35,340 bases of DNA from a virus, in IMG/VR virus record IMGVR_UViG_3300030107_000940, positions 1 to 35,340 of that record. One strand, 5' to 3'. Below the pieces are notes generated by a model, which saw nothing but the letters and a program-made list of their open reading frames with translations, did not search any database and was not told the origin of the DNA. The position numbers and the translations under genes are program-made. Shown here one piece after another: positions 1-9,476 of the stretch (position 1 is its first letter; every line of letters starts with the position of its first letter).

Positions 1-749
1 ACAGTTGCGACTCCAGAAGAGCCAGCAATTACGATAGAGATTCCAGCAACATCAGTAGAACCAACTACAACAGTAGCAGTTGAAGTTCCCGAAGTAGCCG
101 TAGTAACTACTGAATTAACTCCAGTAATTTGTCCAGCTACTGGTGATGGAACTACACAATCAGTTCCAGCAGCAAATCGGGTTGCATCTACTTCAACAGC
201 AACTTCTACTGGATCAACAGGCATACTTACATCGTTTTCGGTGTAAGAAAGAATCTTCTGGGCCTTATAAGGAAGACCAAGACGATCTGACCAACCGATA
301 TCAACAGTATCTCCAGAAGCTCCAGAAGCAATAGCCATTGAATCAACGTACTTAAACGCCTTATTGCCATGAATAACAGTGGTTCCAGAAAGAGTAAGAC
401 TCTCTTGCATCCTTTGACCAAGGTAGTCACGACCAGTAATCGTGCATACATGGTTTGAACCACCAGAACCCGTAGCAGTAAGACAACGACCATAAGTAGC
501 GTCAATCATACCAGCAGTTGAGGTTAGTGAAGTTGAACTACCATCGAAAGTAGTTTTGTAATCGGAACTGGTATAAGAAGTGTCACTATTAGTAGCACTT
601 ACTCCATCCCAAATTCCGTCAGCATCCGCAGCAGCCGGACTTCCGAGTGCTACAATGTGAACATCCCCAACAACATCAGCCGCAAATTCCATGTTAGGAA
701 CATACTGACTAATACTACGAGGATAGTTATCAGCGATAACTTTAGACAT
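1..749 (-). CDS. Virion structural protein, C-terminus cut by window edge
   Basis: An open frame reads leftward from an ATG at 749-747 and stays open to position 1, giving at least 249 residues; its end lies outside the window. The protein starts MSKVIADNYPRS and becomes rich in Ser, Thr, Gly, Val and Ala with alternating beta-type patterns, typical of a secreted or particle-surface beta-rich protein. I do not recognise a named family. It lies last in the visible head operon, two genes after the major capsid protein, where phages usually keep decoration, head-completion or tail proteins. A GGAGTAAAAGGATG context gives a good ribosome binding site. Function beyond 'probable structural' is inference from position and composition. 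Confidence 0.75.
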   Translation of the reverse strand, partial: MSKVIADNYPRSISQYVPNMEFAADVVGDVHIVALGSPAAADADGIWDGVSATNSDTSYTSSDYKTTFDGSSTSLTSTAGMIDATYGRCLTATGSGGSNHVCTITGRDYLGQRMQESLTLSGTTVIHGNKAFKYVDSMAIASGASGDTVDIGWSDRLGLPYKAQKILSYTENDVSMPVDPVEVAVEVDATRFAAGTDCVVPSPVAGQITGVNSVVTTATSGTSTATVVVGSTDVAGISIVIAGSSGVAT

Positions 750-761
750 CCTTTTACTCCA

Positions 762-1106
762 TTATGTCACATGATGAACTTTAGAAGATTTGGTAACTTT
801 CTCTTTTTGCTCTGAGCGAGATTTAAGAGAAGCATTCGCAGATGGACCCATATCATCACCTGTTTCCATATTAACTAGATTAGGCGCAGATAAAAATCCT
901 TGTCGATCCATTTCTTCTTTAGTCCAAACTCTTATGGAACTTCCATTAGGAAAGTAAACCATCCATCCAGCATCTACTTCAACGTCTTCATATTCAAAGC
1001 CGCCTAATAGTTTTCCTTTACTGTCTGTCTTGGGTTTAGCAATCTGCTTGGAAGCTGTACCTTCTAACTTGTGTGCTTCATACCTTGGTTTGATATTCGC
1101 GTTCAT
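762..1106 (-). CDS. Hypothetical protein next to the major capsid gene
   Basis: 114 residues, hydrophilic and basic near the C-terminus (many Ser, Lys, Glu). The middle part, around residues 35-70, contains an aromatic and beta-like stretch (GWMVYFPNGSSIRVW). No family is recognised. The start has a strong GGAG/AGGGG ribosome binding site just upstream. It sits between the capsid gene (18 nt away) and the edge-truncated structural gene (12 nt away), so it is probably co-transcribed with late head genes and may be a small head or head-completion protein. This role is inferred from position only. Confidence 0.7.
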   Translation of the reverse strand: MNANIKPRYEAHKLEGTASKQIAKPKTDSKGKLLGGFEYEDVEVDAGWMVYFPNGSSIRVWTKEEMDRQGFLSAPNLVNMETGDDMGPSANASLKSRSEQKEKVTKSSKVHHVT

Positions 1107-1124
1107 CCCCTTTTACTCCTTATA

Positions 1125-2084
1125 TTACGAATTGATCAAAACAGCGTGAGTACGGAAAGCTTTCCACATGCACCATTGTCCTTGCCACACAATACGACGG
1201 CCATGAGCGTCAATCGTCCAAGGAGCGACTAACTCTTTTACCTTCATATTAACGTGTTTAAGAACATGCAGACGGAGAAACTTACTATTAATAAAGTATG
1301 CTTTATTAACAGGACAGTCTTCGTCATACATCATGGGAATGTTTTGGTGCTTAACTCCTGAAAAGCCCAAGTCCATCATCTTCTTACCTGAATTAGATTC
1401 AGACAAGTTAATAACAACCTTGTCCCTTACAGCAGTACGATAGTGACGATACAAGTTTCTGCCACAAAGAATAACATCAGGCTTGTCACCTTTAAGCGTC
1501 AAGTCCATTAGCATATCATCCATAGCTTCTTCTATGTTCGTGCTATCAAGGTTTCCGTTGAAGTCATAAGCCGAAGTACGCCACTGAGTTTCATTGGCGC
1601 GGTTAATGTTTCCAACAGTTCCCGTTGTCGGATCATCTGGAATAAGAAGACCAAGACCTTGAGGATCAGTACCAGCACCAGAAGCATAAAGATAAGAAGA
1701 GAACTTCTCTTTAATACTTTCTTCTAATACATCAATCTTAGCTTTCATAAGCTTAAAGATTTGTGCTGAACCTTGGTTTTCGTCTTCTTCCTGATCTGAA
1801 ATAACAACTGAACCAGCAACTCGCGCCCAATTATAGGTCACGGTATCGAATTCATTTGTTTGTGCAATAGGAAGCTCATCATAGTATTCGTAAGATGAGA
1901 TGTTTGGGTTACGGCCCAACGTCAGTGGGTTCGTAATTTCGTGACCACCATCCTCAAACTCTACTCGATTGTTTGCAAAAGCCCATGCCATAAGTGCATT
2001 AGACTTAATAGAAGCTAAGATTAACTTCTTGCGGCTTCGAGTAAGAGTAGATTCAAGAACAGTGGCAATAGGTGTAGATGCCAT
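1125..2084 (-). CDS. Major capsid protein
   Basis: 319 residues, the expected size for an HK97-fold capsid protein without a long delta domain. It starts MASTPIATVLESTLTRSRKK and is a globular alpha/beta protein with no signal peptide or membrane segment. A patch around residue 256 (MMYDEDCP) and the C-terminal APWTIDAHGRRIVWQGQWCMW segment resemble capsid proteins of short-tailed aquatic phages. The strongest support is gene order: small and large terminase, portal, acidic Gln-rich scaffold, then this gene. I infer that it assembles the icosahedral shell around the product of the gene upstream (2102-3073). No internal protease gene is visible, so maturation cleavage cannot be judged. Confidence 0.85.
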   Translation of the reverse strand: MASTPIATVLESTLTRSRKKLILASIKSNALMAWAFANNRVEFEDGGHEITNPLTLGRNPNISSYEYYDELPIAQTNEFDTVTYNWARVAGSVVISDQEEDENQGSAQIFKLMKAKIDVLEESIKEKFSSYLYASGAGTDPQGLGLLIPDDPTTGTVGNINRANETQWRTSAYDFNGNLDSTNIEEAMDDMLMDLTLKGDKPDVILCGRNLYRHYRTAVRDKVVINLSESNSGKKMMDLGFSGVKHQNIPMMYDEDCPVNKAYFINSKFLRLHVLKHVNMKVKELVAPWTIDAHGRRIVWQGQWCMWKAFRTHAVLINS

Positions 2085-2101
2085 GTTTTTAAGTCCTAAC
2101 T

Positions 2102-3073
2102 CTAGTTAATGCCAGCCTCTGCCATTGCCTGACGAATAATGTCATCGGTAGAGGTATTTACATCGGCCACTTGAGGAGTATCCGTAACATTAGTTGTTGG
2201 AATACTTCCACCCTCTGGCGGTTGAGGTTGCGTATTAACACTAGCTTGCGGAGCAGCTTGTTGCTCTTGTTGCAAGTTTTCTAGGGATTTCGTCCAATCT
2301 AGCCCCCTTGAGGCATAATAAGATTGGAGTTTATAATACGCAGCTTCAACAGATAAGTTAGGTTCTTGTTGTAAAAGCCGGGAAAGAGAATTTTCGTGAA
2401 CAGCAGCATCTGGAAAACGGGTCATAAAGTCGTTGTAGATTTCTGTTGCACGTTGTTGTGCTGCTTGCTCCTCTACTTTCTCTTGTCTATCTTGAACTAA
2501 CGGTGCTAGAGCATTATCAAGCATTTGCTTGACGGCACTCATATCAGTAGAACCGCCACTCGTGATATTATCAACATTATATCCACTACTCTGAGCTTGA
2601 GTCAACATGTATTGAATAGTATCAACAGGATTGTTCTTATAAGAAGATATAAGCTGCGCTCCAGTAGTTAGTTCTTCTGGAGTTAAATTATACTGTGTTC
2701 CTAAAGTTCCAGCATCATTTACTGCTTGTAACTGTGATTTAACAGTATCTAGTTCTTTTTGGAGGCCTTCTGCTCTTCCTCTTTCTCTTTGAGCAGTTTC
2801 GTAGAATCTTCTTTCTTTTCCTCCTGCGGCAATAATATTTCCGTTTGCATCAACGAGGTCTTGGGGACCAGCAGCTTGTCGTTGTTGCTGTTGATCATTG
2901 CTTCCTTCAGTACCTTGTTCACTACTGGCTGTAGATGCCTCTTCTGTAGTGTCCGATGATGCTCCCGCATTTTCTTCGTTAGTACTTTCGCTTGTAGTCG
3001 GTTCATCCCCTTCTCCAATACTATTAAGTATTGCTTCGTCAGTAGAAAATTCTACTTCATTTTCTTCACTCAT
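2102..3073 (-). CDS. Putative capsid scaffolding protein
   Basis: 323 residues with a very acidic N-terminal 60 residues (Glu, Asp, Ser, Thr), a Gln/Arg-rich linker, a central helical region (about 95-235) with coiled-coil character, and a Pro/Gln/Thr-rich tail. This low-complexity, elongated, acidic composition is typical of phage scaffolding proteins. The position between portal (10 nt upstream) and major capsid protein (17 nt downstream) is also the classical scaffold position. GGGGAT precedes the ATG as ribosome binding site. No protease motif is seen, so it is probably a scaffold released or retained rather than a protease-scaffold fusion. The assignment rests on composition and order, not on a named family. 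Confidence 0.75.
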   Translation of the reverse strand: MSEENEVEFSTDEAILNSIGEGDEPTTSESTNEENAGASSDTTEEASTASSEQGTEGSNDQQQQRQAAGPQDLVDANGNIIAAGGKERRFYETAQRERGRAEGLQKELDTVKSQLQAVNDAGTLGTQYNLTPEELTTGAQLISSYKNNPVDTIQYMLTQAQSSGYNVDNITSGGSTDMSAVKQMLDNALAPLVQDRQEKVEEQAAQQRATEIYNDFMTRFPDAAVHENSLSRLLQQEPNLSVEAAYYKLQSYYASRGLDWTKSLENLQQEQQAAPQASVNTQPQPPEGGSIPTTNVTDTPQVADVNTSTDDIIRQAMAEAGIN

Positions 3074-3083
3074 TAATCATCCC

Positions 3084-5249
3084 CTAATTTGGTTGTTCAG
3101 CAGCTTGTCCTTGTGAGGCTTGTTGCATAGCACCTTGCAAGGCTTTCTGCGGTGACACTCCAGATTCTATTGCACTTTGAACTTGCTGTTTAGCTTCTGG
3201 AGGTAGTTGTGCCAGTATTTGTTTTAGTTGTTCTGGACTTGCAGAACCAACATCAGGACCACCAGCTTGCCCTTCTTGGCCTTGTCCTCCTCCTTGCTGT
3301 TGTTCTATAGCTTGGATGAGTTCTTGCCAATCTTCTTCTCTCATTGTTACTTCATCAAAAGCTTTCTCCATTACTTGAAGCATAACTTTTAGTACGGGAC
3401 CGGGAGCAGCATTAACAAACTGTCCTAACACTTGTCCGAATTCTAACGCTTCTTCTTTCTTCGCAGCACTTGTAGGTTTCTGAGTAGAACCACCAACTAC
3501 TGTATGAGAAAGAGTGGAAATTTGATCAGCCGTCATATTTTCCCATTGCGCTCCCGGCTCTCCTATAAGACTTATAACAGTTTCTCTATCCATATACATA
3601 AGACAGAGTTGAGCAATTCCCCAATAAATCTGTCCAATCCAATCTTCGATCTGGTCAGACTTTTCATCTACTCTCATATTAGATGCACCAACATTAGCTT
3701 GAACAGCTTGTTGGTTAGTATTCGTTTTAAACTGTTCGCCCCTCATAACTGTAGATACAGAAGAGATTCGATCTGTAGCTCTATACAGACTTTCCTTATC
3801 AAATATCTTATCAAATTGCATTGATGGAGGAGGAACAGATCCTATTACATCTGCTATTCGCATCTCTGGAGGAATGTTAAGACCTCTAGCTGTTCCATCA
3901 TCTCCATTAAGAACGGCTTGAGCATCTTCTTGTGATATCACATTAGTATTAAAGAATATATTACGCCTTGCCCAACGTCTTGCTCTACGCATTTCATCAG
4001 TGATCTCATTAATAGCATCTTGTTGATCTAAGTAATAAGACACTTCTCCTTTAGTTAAAGGACCGTTAGGAGATTCAAAGAATGTAAGAGGAAAGTATGG
4101 GAAGAAAGTATCTAACTGTAATGGATCGTCCCAAACCCAAATAGGCCATGTCCAATCATTACCATTAAACATAAGTACTCTTCGTGTGACTTTATCCCAC
4201 ACTATATATACTTTAGTCATCTTAGCTTTATCGAAAGATTCTTCATCCATAAAGCCATAAGACTTTGCGGTTTCTTCTTTCTCATTAGAGAAGATACTGA
4301 AGTTTTCAGCTTTATCTATTCCATCATCACCTTGTAGTGTGGCCTTCATCACATGCGTAGGCTGGTAAATTGATTTATACTCATTACCTTTTGACTTCCT
4401 TGCATACTTAGCAAGAATGAATTCAGTAGGTAACATCTCTTCTTCAATAATCCAATTTGCATCAGACAGATCTATCTCTTTAGCATTTGGATCAACCAGT
4501 ACTTGAAATGGTGATTTAACTTTAACAAACGGACCAGATGGCTGAAGGATATCAATACTTTCCTCTAAAGCACTGATCTTACCTTCAATCTCTACGATAG
4601 CTTTACTATCTTTAGCTTTCTCTAGTTGTTTGGATAATTTCTCCAAATCTACAAGTGCTTGCTCACTACTCTCAGCTTTAGGGGTCCAACCGATCTTAAT
4701 CCATGAACGATTGGTTAATAGAGTTGTAACAACACAACGCTTGGCTTTAGGCTTTAAGTTAATTCCGGGAGAAGACTTTCTAGAACCTATTACATTAACA
4801 AGACGTTCTACTACCGTTGCAAGTTCGGAATTGTTTTCTGTATTAGAAGTAAACTCTGCTTCTGGATTTCTCGCATACAAAGCTGGAACCATTGTAGTTA
4901 CATTTGCAAATACAATATTCTCTGTCTCTGTAATATTATTGTTTAACTTTCTATTACCTAATCTATTGCCGCTACCATGTTCTTCACCTTGTCGGTGGTT
5001 TAGTTGATCGTTTTCATAATAGCGAATAGCTTCTGACCACGCCTCTCTTACATTTTGTGTATGACGTAATACTTGTGAAACCCGTGACTTCCAAACTTTG
5101 CCCGTAGCTTTTGATACAGGGATCTTTGTATCACCTATTACTTTATAAGAAGGATCTCTACGCTTACGACTTCTACGTTTTGGAGCCGATTCACCAAGGG
5201 ATGCATCAATAGTAGCATCTACATCTTGGGGGATAATTTCTTCAGCCAT
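3084..5249 (-). CDS. Portal protein (head-tail connector)
   Basis: 721 residues. The portal forms the ring at the capsid vertex through which DNA is packaged and ejected, and docks the large terminase. Evidence is size, position between terminase and scaffold, and content: a basic N-terminus (RSRKRRD), a long mixed alpha/beta core with a region around 395-470 containing PLTFFESPNGPLTKGEVSYYLDQQDAINE and a run of Arg residues, and a C-terminal tail (from about 640) that is rich in Gln, Gly and Ala, as in podovirus portals with an extended barrel. The segment with SDQIEDWIGQIYWGIAQLCL fits the helical wing. It starts 2 nt after the stop of the upstream gene, so translation is probably coupled. 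Confidence 0.85.
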   Translation of the reverse strand: MAEEIIPQDVDATIDASLGESAPKRRSRKRRDPSYKVIGDTKIPVSKATGKVWKSRVSQVLRHTQNVREAWSEAIRYYENDQLNHRQGEEHGSGNRLGNRKLNNNITETENIVFANVTTMVPALYARNPEAEFTSNTENNSELATVVERLVNVIGSRKSSPGINLKPKAKRCVVTTLLTNRSWIKIGWTPKAESSEQALVDLEKLSKQLEKAKDSKAIVEIEGKISALEESIDILQPSGPFVKVKSPFQVLVDPNAKEIDLSDANWIIEEEMLPTEFILAKYARKSKGNEYKSIYQPTHVMKATLQGDDGIDKAENFSIFSNEKEETAKSYGFMDEESFDKAKMTKVYIVWDKVTRRVLMFNGNDWTWPIWVWDDPLQLDTFFPYFPLTFFESPNGPLTKGEVSYYLDQQDAINEITDEMRRARRWARRNIFFNTNVISQEDAQAVLNGDDGTARGLNIPPEMRIADVIGSVPPPSMQFDKIFDKESLYRATDRISSVSTVMRGEQFKTNTNQQAVQANVGASNMRVDEKSDQIEDWIGQIYWGIAQLCLMYMDRETVISLIGEPGAQWENMTADQISTLSHTVVGGSTQKPTSAAKKEEALEFGQVLGQFVNAAPGPVLKVMLQVMEKAFDEVTMREEDWQELIQAIEQQQGGGQGQEGQAGGPDVGSASPEQLKQILAQLPPEAKQQVQSAIESGVSPQKALQGAMQQASQGQAAEQPN

Positions 5250-5251
5250 AT

Positions 5252-6535
5252 TTATTTCCCATCCTTCAATGTCTGTTTAAGAGCATCCAATAACACTGAC
5301 TGAGCATCTTGGTGTACCGTAGGATATTCCATGATTGAGTAGTCCGTTCCGGGAACAACTGTCGAAGGTGAAGTTTCTATTTTACCTGAACTTCTTCTTT
5401 TTAAATTTTCTGGATTAGGACTAACTTTAGGACCAAGTTCGTCAACATCACTACGTCCTCTATTACCGAATTGATCTGAGGTAGTAGTTGGTTTCTTGCC
5501 AGCTAAATGTTCAGTATGAAGATCTTTTCCTATCATTGTCATAGTAGGATTAGCAGGGACTTCTCTCATTGGACCTTCTAAATTTGCAGGATCAGGATTC
5601 CTAGCTGTTTTGTGTAACCAGTTATCAAAGTTACGGACAACAGCTAATGCTTCTTTATTTCCTTCTCTTGCTTTAGCAGCAGCGTTAGATAGTTTTTTCC
5701 ACCCATCCCATAACCTACTATTTAATTTTATCTTTTCTACTTCAGCAATAGCTTTGCGATCTCCAGCAGCCGCAGCTTTCTTTACGGCTGAAGTAGGATT
5801 AAGCGGAGCCTTCTTCAATTTCTCAATGTCAAATAGACCTTGTTCTTCACTTCTCTTTTTAAATCTTGATATAACATCTTGTACTTCAGCATTGATTTCT
5901 GTATTTCGCGCTTCACCTTTAATCGCTTGTCTAGTAGCTGAACGAGGATGTTGGGGATTAGGAAACAATGGGTCAAGAGTCACTTCATCTACAAGAATCT
6001 TTTCTACACGGTCTACACCTTCATCAAATCGTTTTCCTTCAAGATCAAGTTCCTGTGTTTCCTGTCGTTTGACTTTACGTTCAGCTTTCCCTGCAACATT
6101 TTCCATCAAGTCATCAAGTTTCATGTCATCACCAGCTAAACGCGCAGAGCTTCCATGCACTGGATCAAATACACTACTCTTATCTGTTGGGTCGTAAAGT
6201 TTGCCTTTGGATTCTAATAATGCTTTTTGGAACTGATTATAATTACGAGGAGCAACATTCATAATTTCATCAGATTCTAAGCCAAGATATGGATCTGGAC
6301 CCGGACCTTCATCGAATCTTAATAGGTTATCTTGTCTAAGTGAAATATTGTCTGGATCATCTGAGTAACGAGTTAAAGTTCCTGATCCCCCTAAAGACGA
6401 TGGATTTGTTGGATCTGTAACAGGAATATCATCGCCAGATTGTCCTGTAATAGATTTAAGTACTTTGTTTTCTGGTGTTCCGGGACGTAATGCGTTTAGA
6501 ATAACTTCAAGAAGTTTTCTTTGTGTTTCAGCCAT
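5252..6535 (-). CDS. Hypothetical protein between large terminase and portal
   Basis: 427 residues if the ATG at 6535-6533 is used. The frame is open 57 nt further upstream, but the 6535 start overlaps the terminase stop by 8 nt (ATGGCTGA) and has AGGA about 9 nt before it, so I prefer it. The protein is strongly hydrophilic, rich in Lys, Asp, Asn, Pro and Gly, with a helical Ala/Lys-rich stretch around 235-290 and probable disordered ends. No membrane segment and no family recognised. It sits inside the packaging/head operon, so a role as head-associated or DNA-packaging accessory protein is possible. The homologous slot in many phages is empty. Confidence 0.75.
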   Translation of the reverse strand: MAETQRKLLEVILNALRPGTPENKVLKSITGQSGDDIPVTDPTNPSSLGGSGTLTRYSDDPDNISLRQDNLLRFDEGPGPDPYLGLESDEIMNVAPRNYNQFQKALLESKGKLYDPTDKSSVFDPVHGSSARLAGDDMKLDDLMENVAGKAERKVKRQETQELDLEGKRFDEGVDRVEKILVDEVTLDPLFPNPQHPRSATRQAIKGEARNTEINAEVQDVISRFKKRSEEQGLFDIEKLKKAPLNPTSAVKKAAAAGDRKAIAEVEKIKLNSRLWDGWKKLSNAAAKAREGNKEALAVVRNFDNWLHKTARNPDPANLEGPMREVPANPTMTMIGKDLHTEHLAGKKPTTTSDQFGNRGRSDVDELGPKVSPNPENLKRRSSGKIETSPSTVVPGTDYSIMEYPTVHQDAQSVLLDALKQTLKDGK

Positions 6536-8075
6536 AACGAGCAATCCTACGTTCTTCTTGAATGTCTCGCTCTCCCCATTGTCGCCAACCAACTTCTTTT
6601 GGATTTTTAGCTACAATTAGCTTAGACACATTCGGTCTGTTGGATAACATATATTTTGTAGTATCCATTGCGTGATCATCTTTGTCTATAGGTTTATCTA
6701 TCTGTTCGCCAGTAGGATTCTTCTGCCAATAGTAATCACTTATCTCTGATATCCACCATTCTAACTTATCACTTACATATAAGTAAGGAGCTTCCCACAA
6801 TCCTGTAACTGGATTCTGATGGTTTCTTTGTGGTACTAAATACTGATTAACTTTTACTATACCATTAGCTATATCATTATTACCACGAATGCACATGATT
6901 CCTTCTTCTAGAAACATGTCAGCTATCGACTTACCTACTAATTTCTTTCCTACAGACTTCCTTCTAAAGATATCTGGATCAGATAATATCATGTTACTTG
7001 GATCTACCTGATACTCTTCCCTAATTTCTTTTATCATATTTAAATGGTCTTCTAATGGTAACTCTTTCTCATAAGCCCCATCTAATAGAAATACATTTCC
7101 CTTATCGTCACAGAATCCCATGATATAACAAAACGGAACAGCCAAGCCGTAATCATATCCTTCTATTTGTGTTAGACCATTTGTTTTTATTTGTAACTGT
7201 TTATAATAATTATGCATAGAATGATGGGACATTATATGAGTCGATTCACTAAATGCTGGATATACTAGTCCCTCATAACTAGCCCATTCACCTAATAAGA
7301 ATCTGGATCGCATCTGTCCTTTATAAGATGATTCTAATGTCTTGATAAAATCCGGTTCCAGATTGTCTTGATTTTCGTAAGTGGAGCCTTCAAAAATTTC
7401 GATGATAGGAATCGGTTTTTTATTTTCGCCATAAATGATTTTACCGTTGCTATCAGTTTCACAAAGAAGATCATCATTTAACATTCCATTATTTAAATCG
7501 TGAATAGGTTTAACAATTTTTCTGTATACCCAATTCCTTGTTGGGTTCGTTGTCATAATAAACCAACGAGGCCCACTATCAGGCATTGAAGAATCATTAC
7601 CTTCATACTTGGTCATACCACGCAAACGGCCTAACAAATCTAAGAAGTCTTTGTGGACAATTTCGGGATCTTCCATTTGATCCACGATGACCGCATCATA
7701 AGTAGCAGATAATAAGTTAGAAGTTGTAGCTTCATTTCCTAGTTTACCTTGCTGTGCTATATATCTAAAATTAATAGTAGTTCCATTTTTTAGTGTACAA
7801 GTATTGGAACCATTAGCACTTTTAGGAAATGAATCTATCCAATCTGAAGGACACCACTTTAGAAATTCTTTCCTTAGTGTATCATTCAACTTTGGATAAG
7901 TAGAACGAGCCATAAGAATATTCGCTCCGGGATAGTCTTTTGCTATTCGGATACATTTAATACAAGCAGCGGAAGTCTTGCCGTTTGCAAAACCTCCACC
8001 ATATAATTGTACTTTCGCCTTAGAATTTAGAAATCTATCTTGAAGGCTATCTCTTTGTAGCTTGAATGTGGGCAT
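6528..8075 (-). CDS. terL: Terminase large subunit (packaging ATPase-nuclease)
   Basis: 515 residues. It pumps DNA into the procapsid and cuts the concatemer. Visible ATPase motifs: Walker A-like GGGFANGKTS (residues 26-35), Walker B YDAVIVDQMED (126-136) with the catalytic acidic pair around 132-135, and coupling motif MTTNP (174-178). The C-terminal RNase-H-like nuclease is suggested by GYDYG with a following beta-hairpin (CDDKGNVFLLDGAY), the ILSDPD segment and DKDDHAMDTTKYM near the end. Each supplies an acidic residue typical of the two-metal site. It follows the small terminase and a 77-aa gene, and its end overlaps the next gene by 8 nt. Confidence 0.95.
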   Translation of the reverse strand: MPTFKLQRDSLQDRFLNSKAKVQLYGGGFANGKTSAACIKCIRIAKDYPGANILMARSTYPKLNDTLRKEFLKWCPSDWIDSFPKSANGSNTCTLKNGTTINFRYIAQQGKLGNEATTSNLLSATYDAVIVDQMEDPEIVHKDFLDLLGRLRGMTKYEGNDSSMPDSGPRWFIMTTNPTRNWVYRKIVKPIHDLNNGMLNDDLLCETDSNGKIIYGENKKPIPIIEIFEGSTYENQDNLEPDFIKTLESSYKGQMRSRFLLGEWASYEGLVYPAFSESTHIMSHHSMHNYYKQLQIKTNGLTQIEGYDYGLAVPFCYIMGFCDDKGNVFLLDGAYEKELPLEDHLNMIKEIREEYQVDPSNMILSDPDIFRRKSVGKKLVGKSIADMFLEEGIMCIRGNNDIANGIVKVNQYLVPQRNHQNPVTGLWEAPYLYVSDKLEWWISEISDYYWQKNPTGEQIDKPIDKDDHAMDTTKYMLSNRPNVSKLIVAKNPKEVGWRQWGERDIQEERRIARYG

Positions 8076-8080
8076 AAACC

Positions 8081-8314
8081 TTATTCAACTCTAGCCCAAT
8101 CTGTATTAGCCAAAGCAGTTGTGCTAGTAACATCAGTACGTTGAGCAATCCACACCTCATCGTTAGTAGTGTCAGTTCCTTTCTGACCTACAAAAGTAGG
8201 AACAGTTGATCCATACAAAGCACTAGCTGTAACACTTGGGCGACTAAATTCTCTATCTGGTCCTGCCCCAGTTTGTCCACCACCATTACCACTTACTTCT
8301 GTGACTGTAGCCAT
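8081..8314 (-). CDS. Small hypothetical protein between the terminase subunits
   Basis: 77 residues, Thr/Ser/Gly-rich N-terminal half, then a short beta-like segment (STVPTFVGQKGTD and EVWIAQRTDV). Its ATG overlaps the stop codon of the small terminase in a TAATG arrangement, and the large terminase starts 5 nt after its stop, so the three are translationally coupled. Family not recognised. Composition resembles the 157-aa protein at 8926-9399 (Thr/Ala/Gly-rich, ends in a similar Gly-rich style), and both may be surface or decoration-type proteins. This is speculative. Confidence 0.7.
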   Translation of the reverse strand: MATVTEVSGNGGGQTGAGPDREFSRPSVTASALYGSTVPTFVGQKGTDTTNDEVWIAQRTDVTSTTALANTDWARVE

Positions 8315-8916
8315 TAGAATTCTCCATTAGGTGTTATATCAATAGTAGGAATGTCGTCTTTCTTCTCTACATATTCAATAGTAAGACCACCTTCCATCTT
8401 GTGTCTATGTTCCACAACATCAACAGGACGTTGCCCTGCGCGGTCTAGTACATCTTTGGCTGCTGCCATTCTGGTTACTATACCATGTTCTTCATTGTTC
8501 ATAGCACTAAACATAACTTGTGCTGCGCCATGACTTTGTTGAACGAACATTCCACGCACGTCAGACAAATCCGATTCTACAATATTCTTAATAAGTTGAG
8601 ATTGTAGTTCCTCGTATGCATCAGACTTCTTTATCTTCTCAATCTGATCAAGAGGTAGTGAGATAACATTAGAGATGTCATCATCAGATATCCCAAACAA
8701 CGAATAGGAAAGTATAACACTTATAGTATTCATTTGTTCAGGAGGGACAGGAAGATCACTTACTCTTTTTCTAGAGGCTGTGATCTCCCTTTTAATGTCC
8801 TGTGTATTAGGAACTTCAATAACCGCTTCACTAATATCAGTTACGACATTTCCATCAATAGGATTTATCTTAGTACCATCTGCTAGTACTAACGGTTCAG
8901 TTCCTTGTGGCAACAT
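8314..8916 (-). CDS. terS: Putative terminase small subunit
   Basis: 200 residues. Small terminases recognise the packaging site and stimulate the large subunit. The evidence is position (two genes before the large terminase) and architecture. A helix-turn-helix-like segment lies around residues 64-96 (SVILSYSLFGISDDDISNVI and LPLDQIEKIKKS). Then comes a helical oligomerisation region around 100-165 with HGAAQVMFSAMNNEEHGIVTRMAAAKDVLDRAG, which is the pattern seen in phage small terminases. A beta-rich C-terminus follows. Its stop overlaps the start of the 77-aa gene. Assigned by pattern and order, without a named family. Confidence 0.75.
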   Translation of the reverse strand: MLPQGTEPLVLADGTKINPIDGNVVTDISEAVIEVPNTQDIKREITASRKRVSDLPVPPEQMNTISVILSYSLFGISDDDISNVISLPLDQIEKIKKSDAYEELQSQLIKNIVESDLSDVRGMFVQQSHGAAQVMFSAMNNEEHGIVTRMAAAKDVLDRAGQRPVDVVEHRHKMEGGLTIEYVEKKDDIPTIDITPNGEF

Positions 8917-8925
8917 TAGTCTGCC

Positions 8926-9399
8926 TTATCGTCCAGCATCCATCTTACCACCACCGCCATTACCAGCGGCATCAGTGGGATAAGTAGATGGCGCACGATT
9001 AGCTCGACTTCCAGAAGGAATGATTTCCGTCTGAATTGCCGTTACATCAGCAGCCGTAACAGCACGGGCCGTGTTTGCACTTGCATCATCTTTGTCACTA
9101 TTAATAGTAAGATCCATAGTTTCATTGGACGTAACAGTACGAACACCACCTTGGCTATTAGTTCCACCGGGAGTTGCTGTGTGGTCAATCTGTGCAGTAG
9201 TAACACTAGCAGTAGAAGAAGGAGAAGAATCAGTTAATAGTGTACTAAGTATCTCTCCGTAGTTTCTCATACCACGTTTACGCAGTAATCTTGTTAGATG
9301 ATATCTATTAGGAGAACGAGCATTTAAGAACTCATAAGTAGCGTTAGAGTCTCCGGGACCGTAACTAGACGACTCCCAAAATTCAGTGCTTGTAGCCAT
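8926..9399 (-). CDS. Hypothetical protein, first gene of the leftward late operon
   Basis: 157 residues when started at the ATG at 9399-9397, which has AAGGAAGAG five to six bases upstream. A TTG 15 nt earlier is in frame but lacks a binding site. The N-terminal 55 residues look folded (WESSSYGPGDSNATYEF, then a basic YHLTRLLRKRGMRNYG). The rest is Thr/Ser/Ala/Gly-rich with a low-complexity TAADVTAIQTEII segment and a Gly-rich end. No family recognised. As the first gene downstream of the putative late promoter region, it may be abundant. A virion or packaging-associated role is inferred from the operon. Confidence 0.7.
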   Translation of the reverse strand: MATSTEFWESSSYGPGDSNATYEFLNARSPNRYHLTRLLRKRGMRNYGEILSTLLTDSSPSSTASVTTAQIDHTATPGGTNSQGGVRTVTSNETMDLTINSDKDDASANTARAVTAADVTAIQTEIIPSGSRANRAPSTYPTDAAGNGGGGKMDAGR

Positions 9400-9437
9400 A
9401 ACTCTTCCTTTCAATTGTTTTGTTAGTGGCGACTAGT

Positions 9438-9447
9438 TTGTGTGTCA
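9438..9447 (-). repeat. TGACACACA element, copy 1 (late-operon leader)
   Basis: TGACACACAA on the minus strand, 39 nt upstream of the 9399 start codon. An ATGACA ... TAACAA pair with 17-nt spacing could be read as a weak promoter. It belongs to a set of five intergenic TGACACACA sites (others at 10574, 14046, 18978, 19931). Confidence 0.45.
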
Positions 9448-9476
9448 TGTTTTTGTTAGTATTCTCCTGCTCTCTT

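Noticed and set aside
227-505. Minus-strand frame of 92 codons
   Set aside because: It overlaps the longer structural frame 1-749 on the same strand in another frame and is Leu/Val-rich without a ribosome site.
5610-6197. A rightward open frame of about 195 codons
   Set aside because: It lies fully antisense to the 5252-6535 gene, has no ribosome site, and its Ser/Phe/Leu-rich product mirrors codon bias of the minus-strand gene.
9371-9414. TTG start for the first late gene
   Set aside because: The ATG at 9399 has AAGGAAGAG at correct spacing; the TTG has none.
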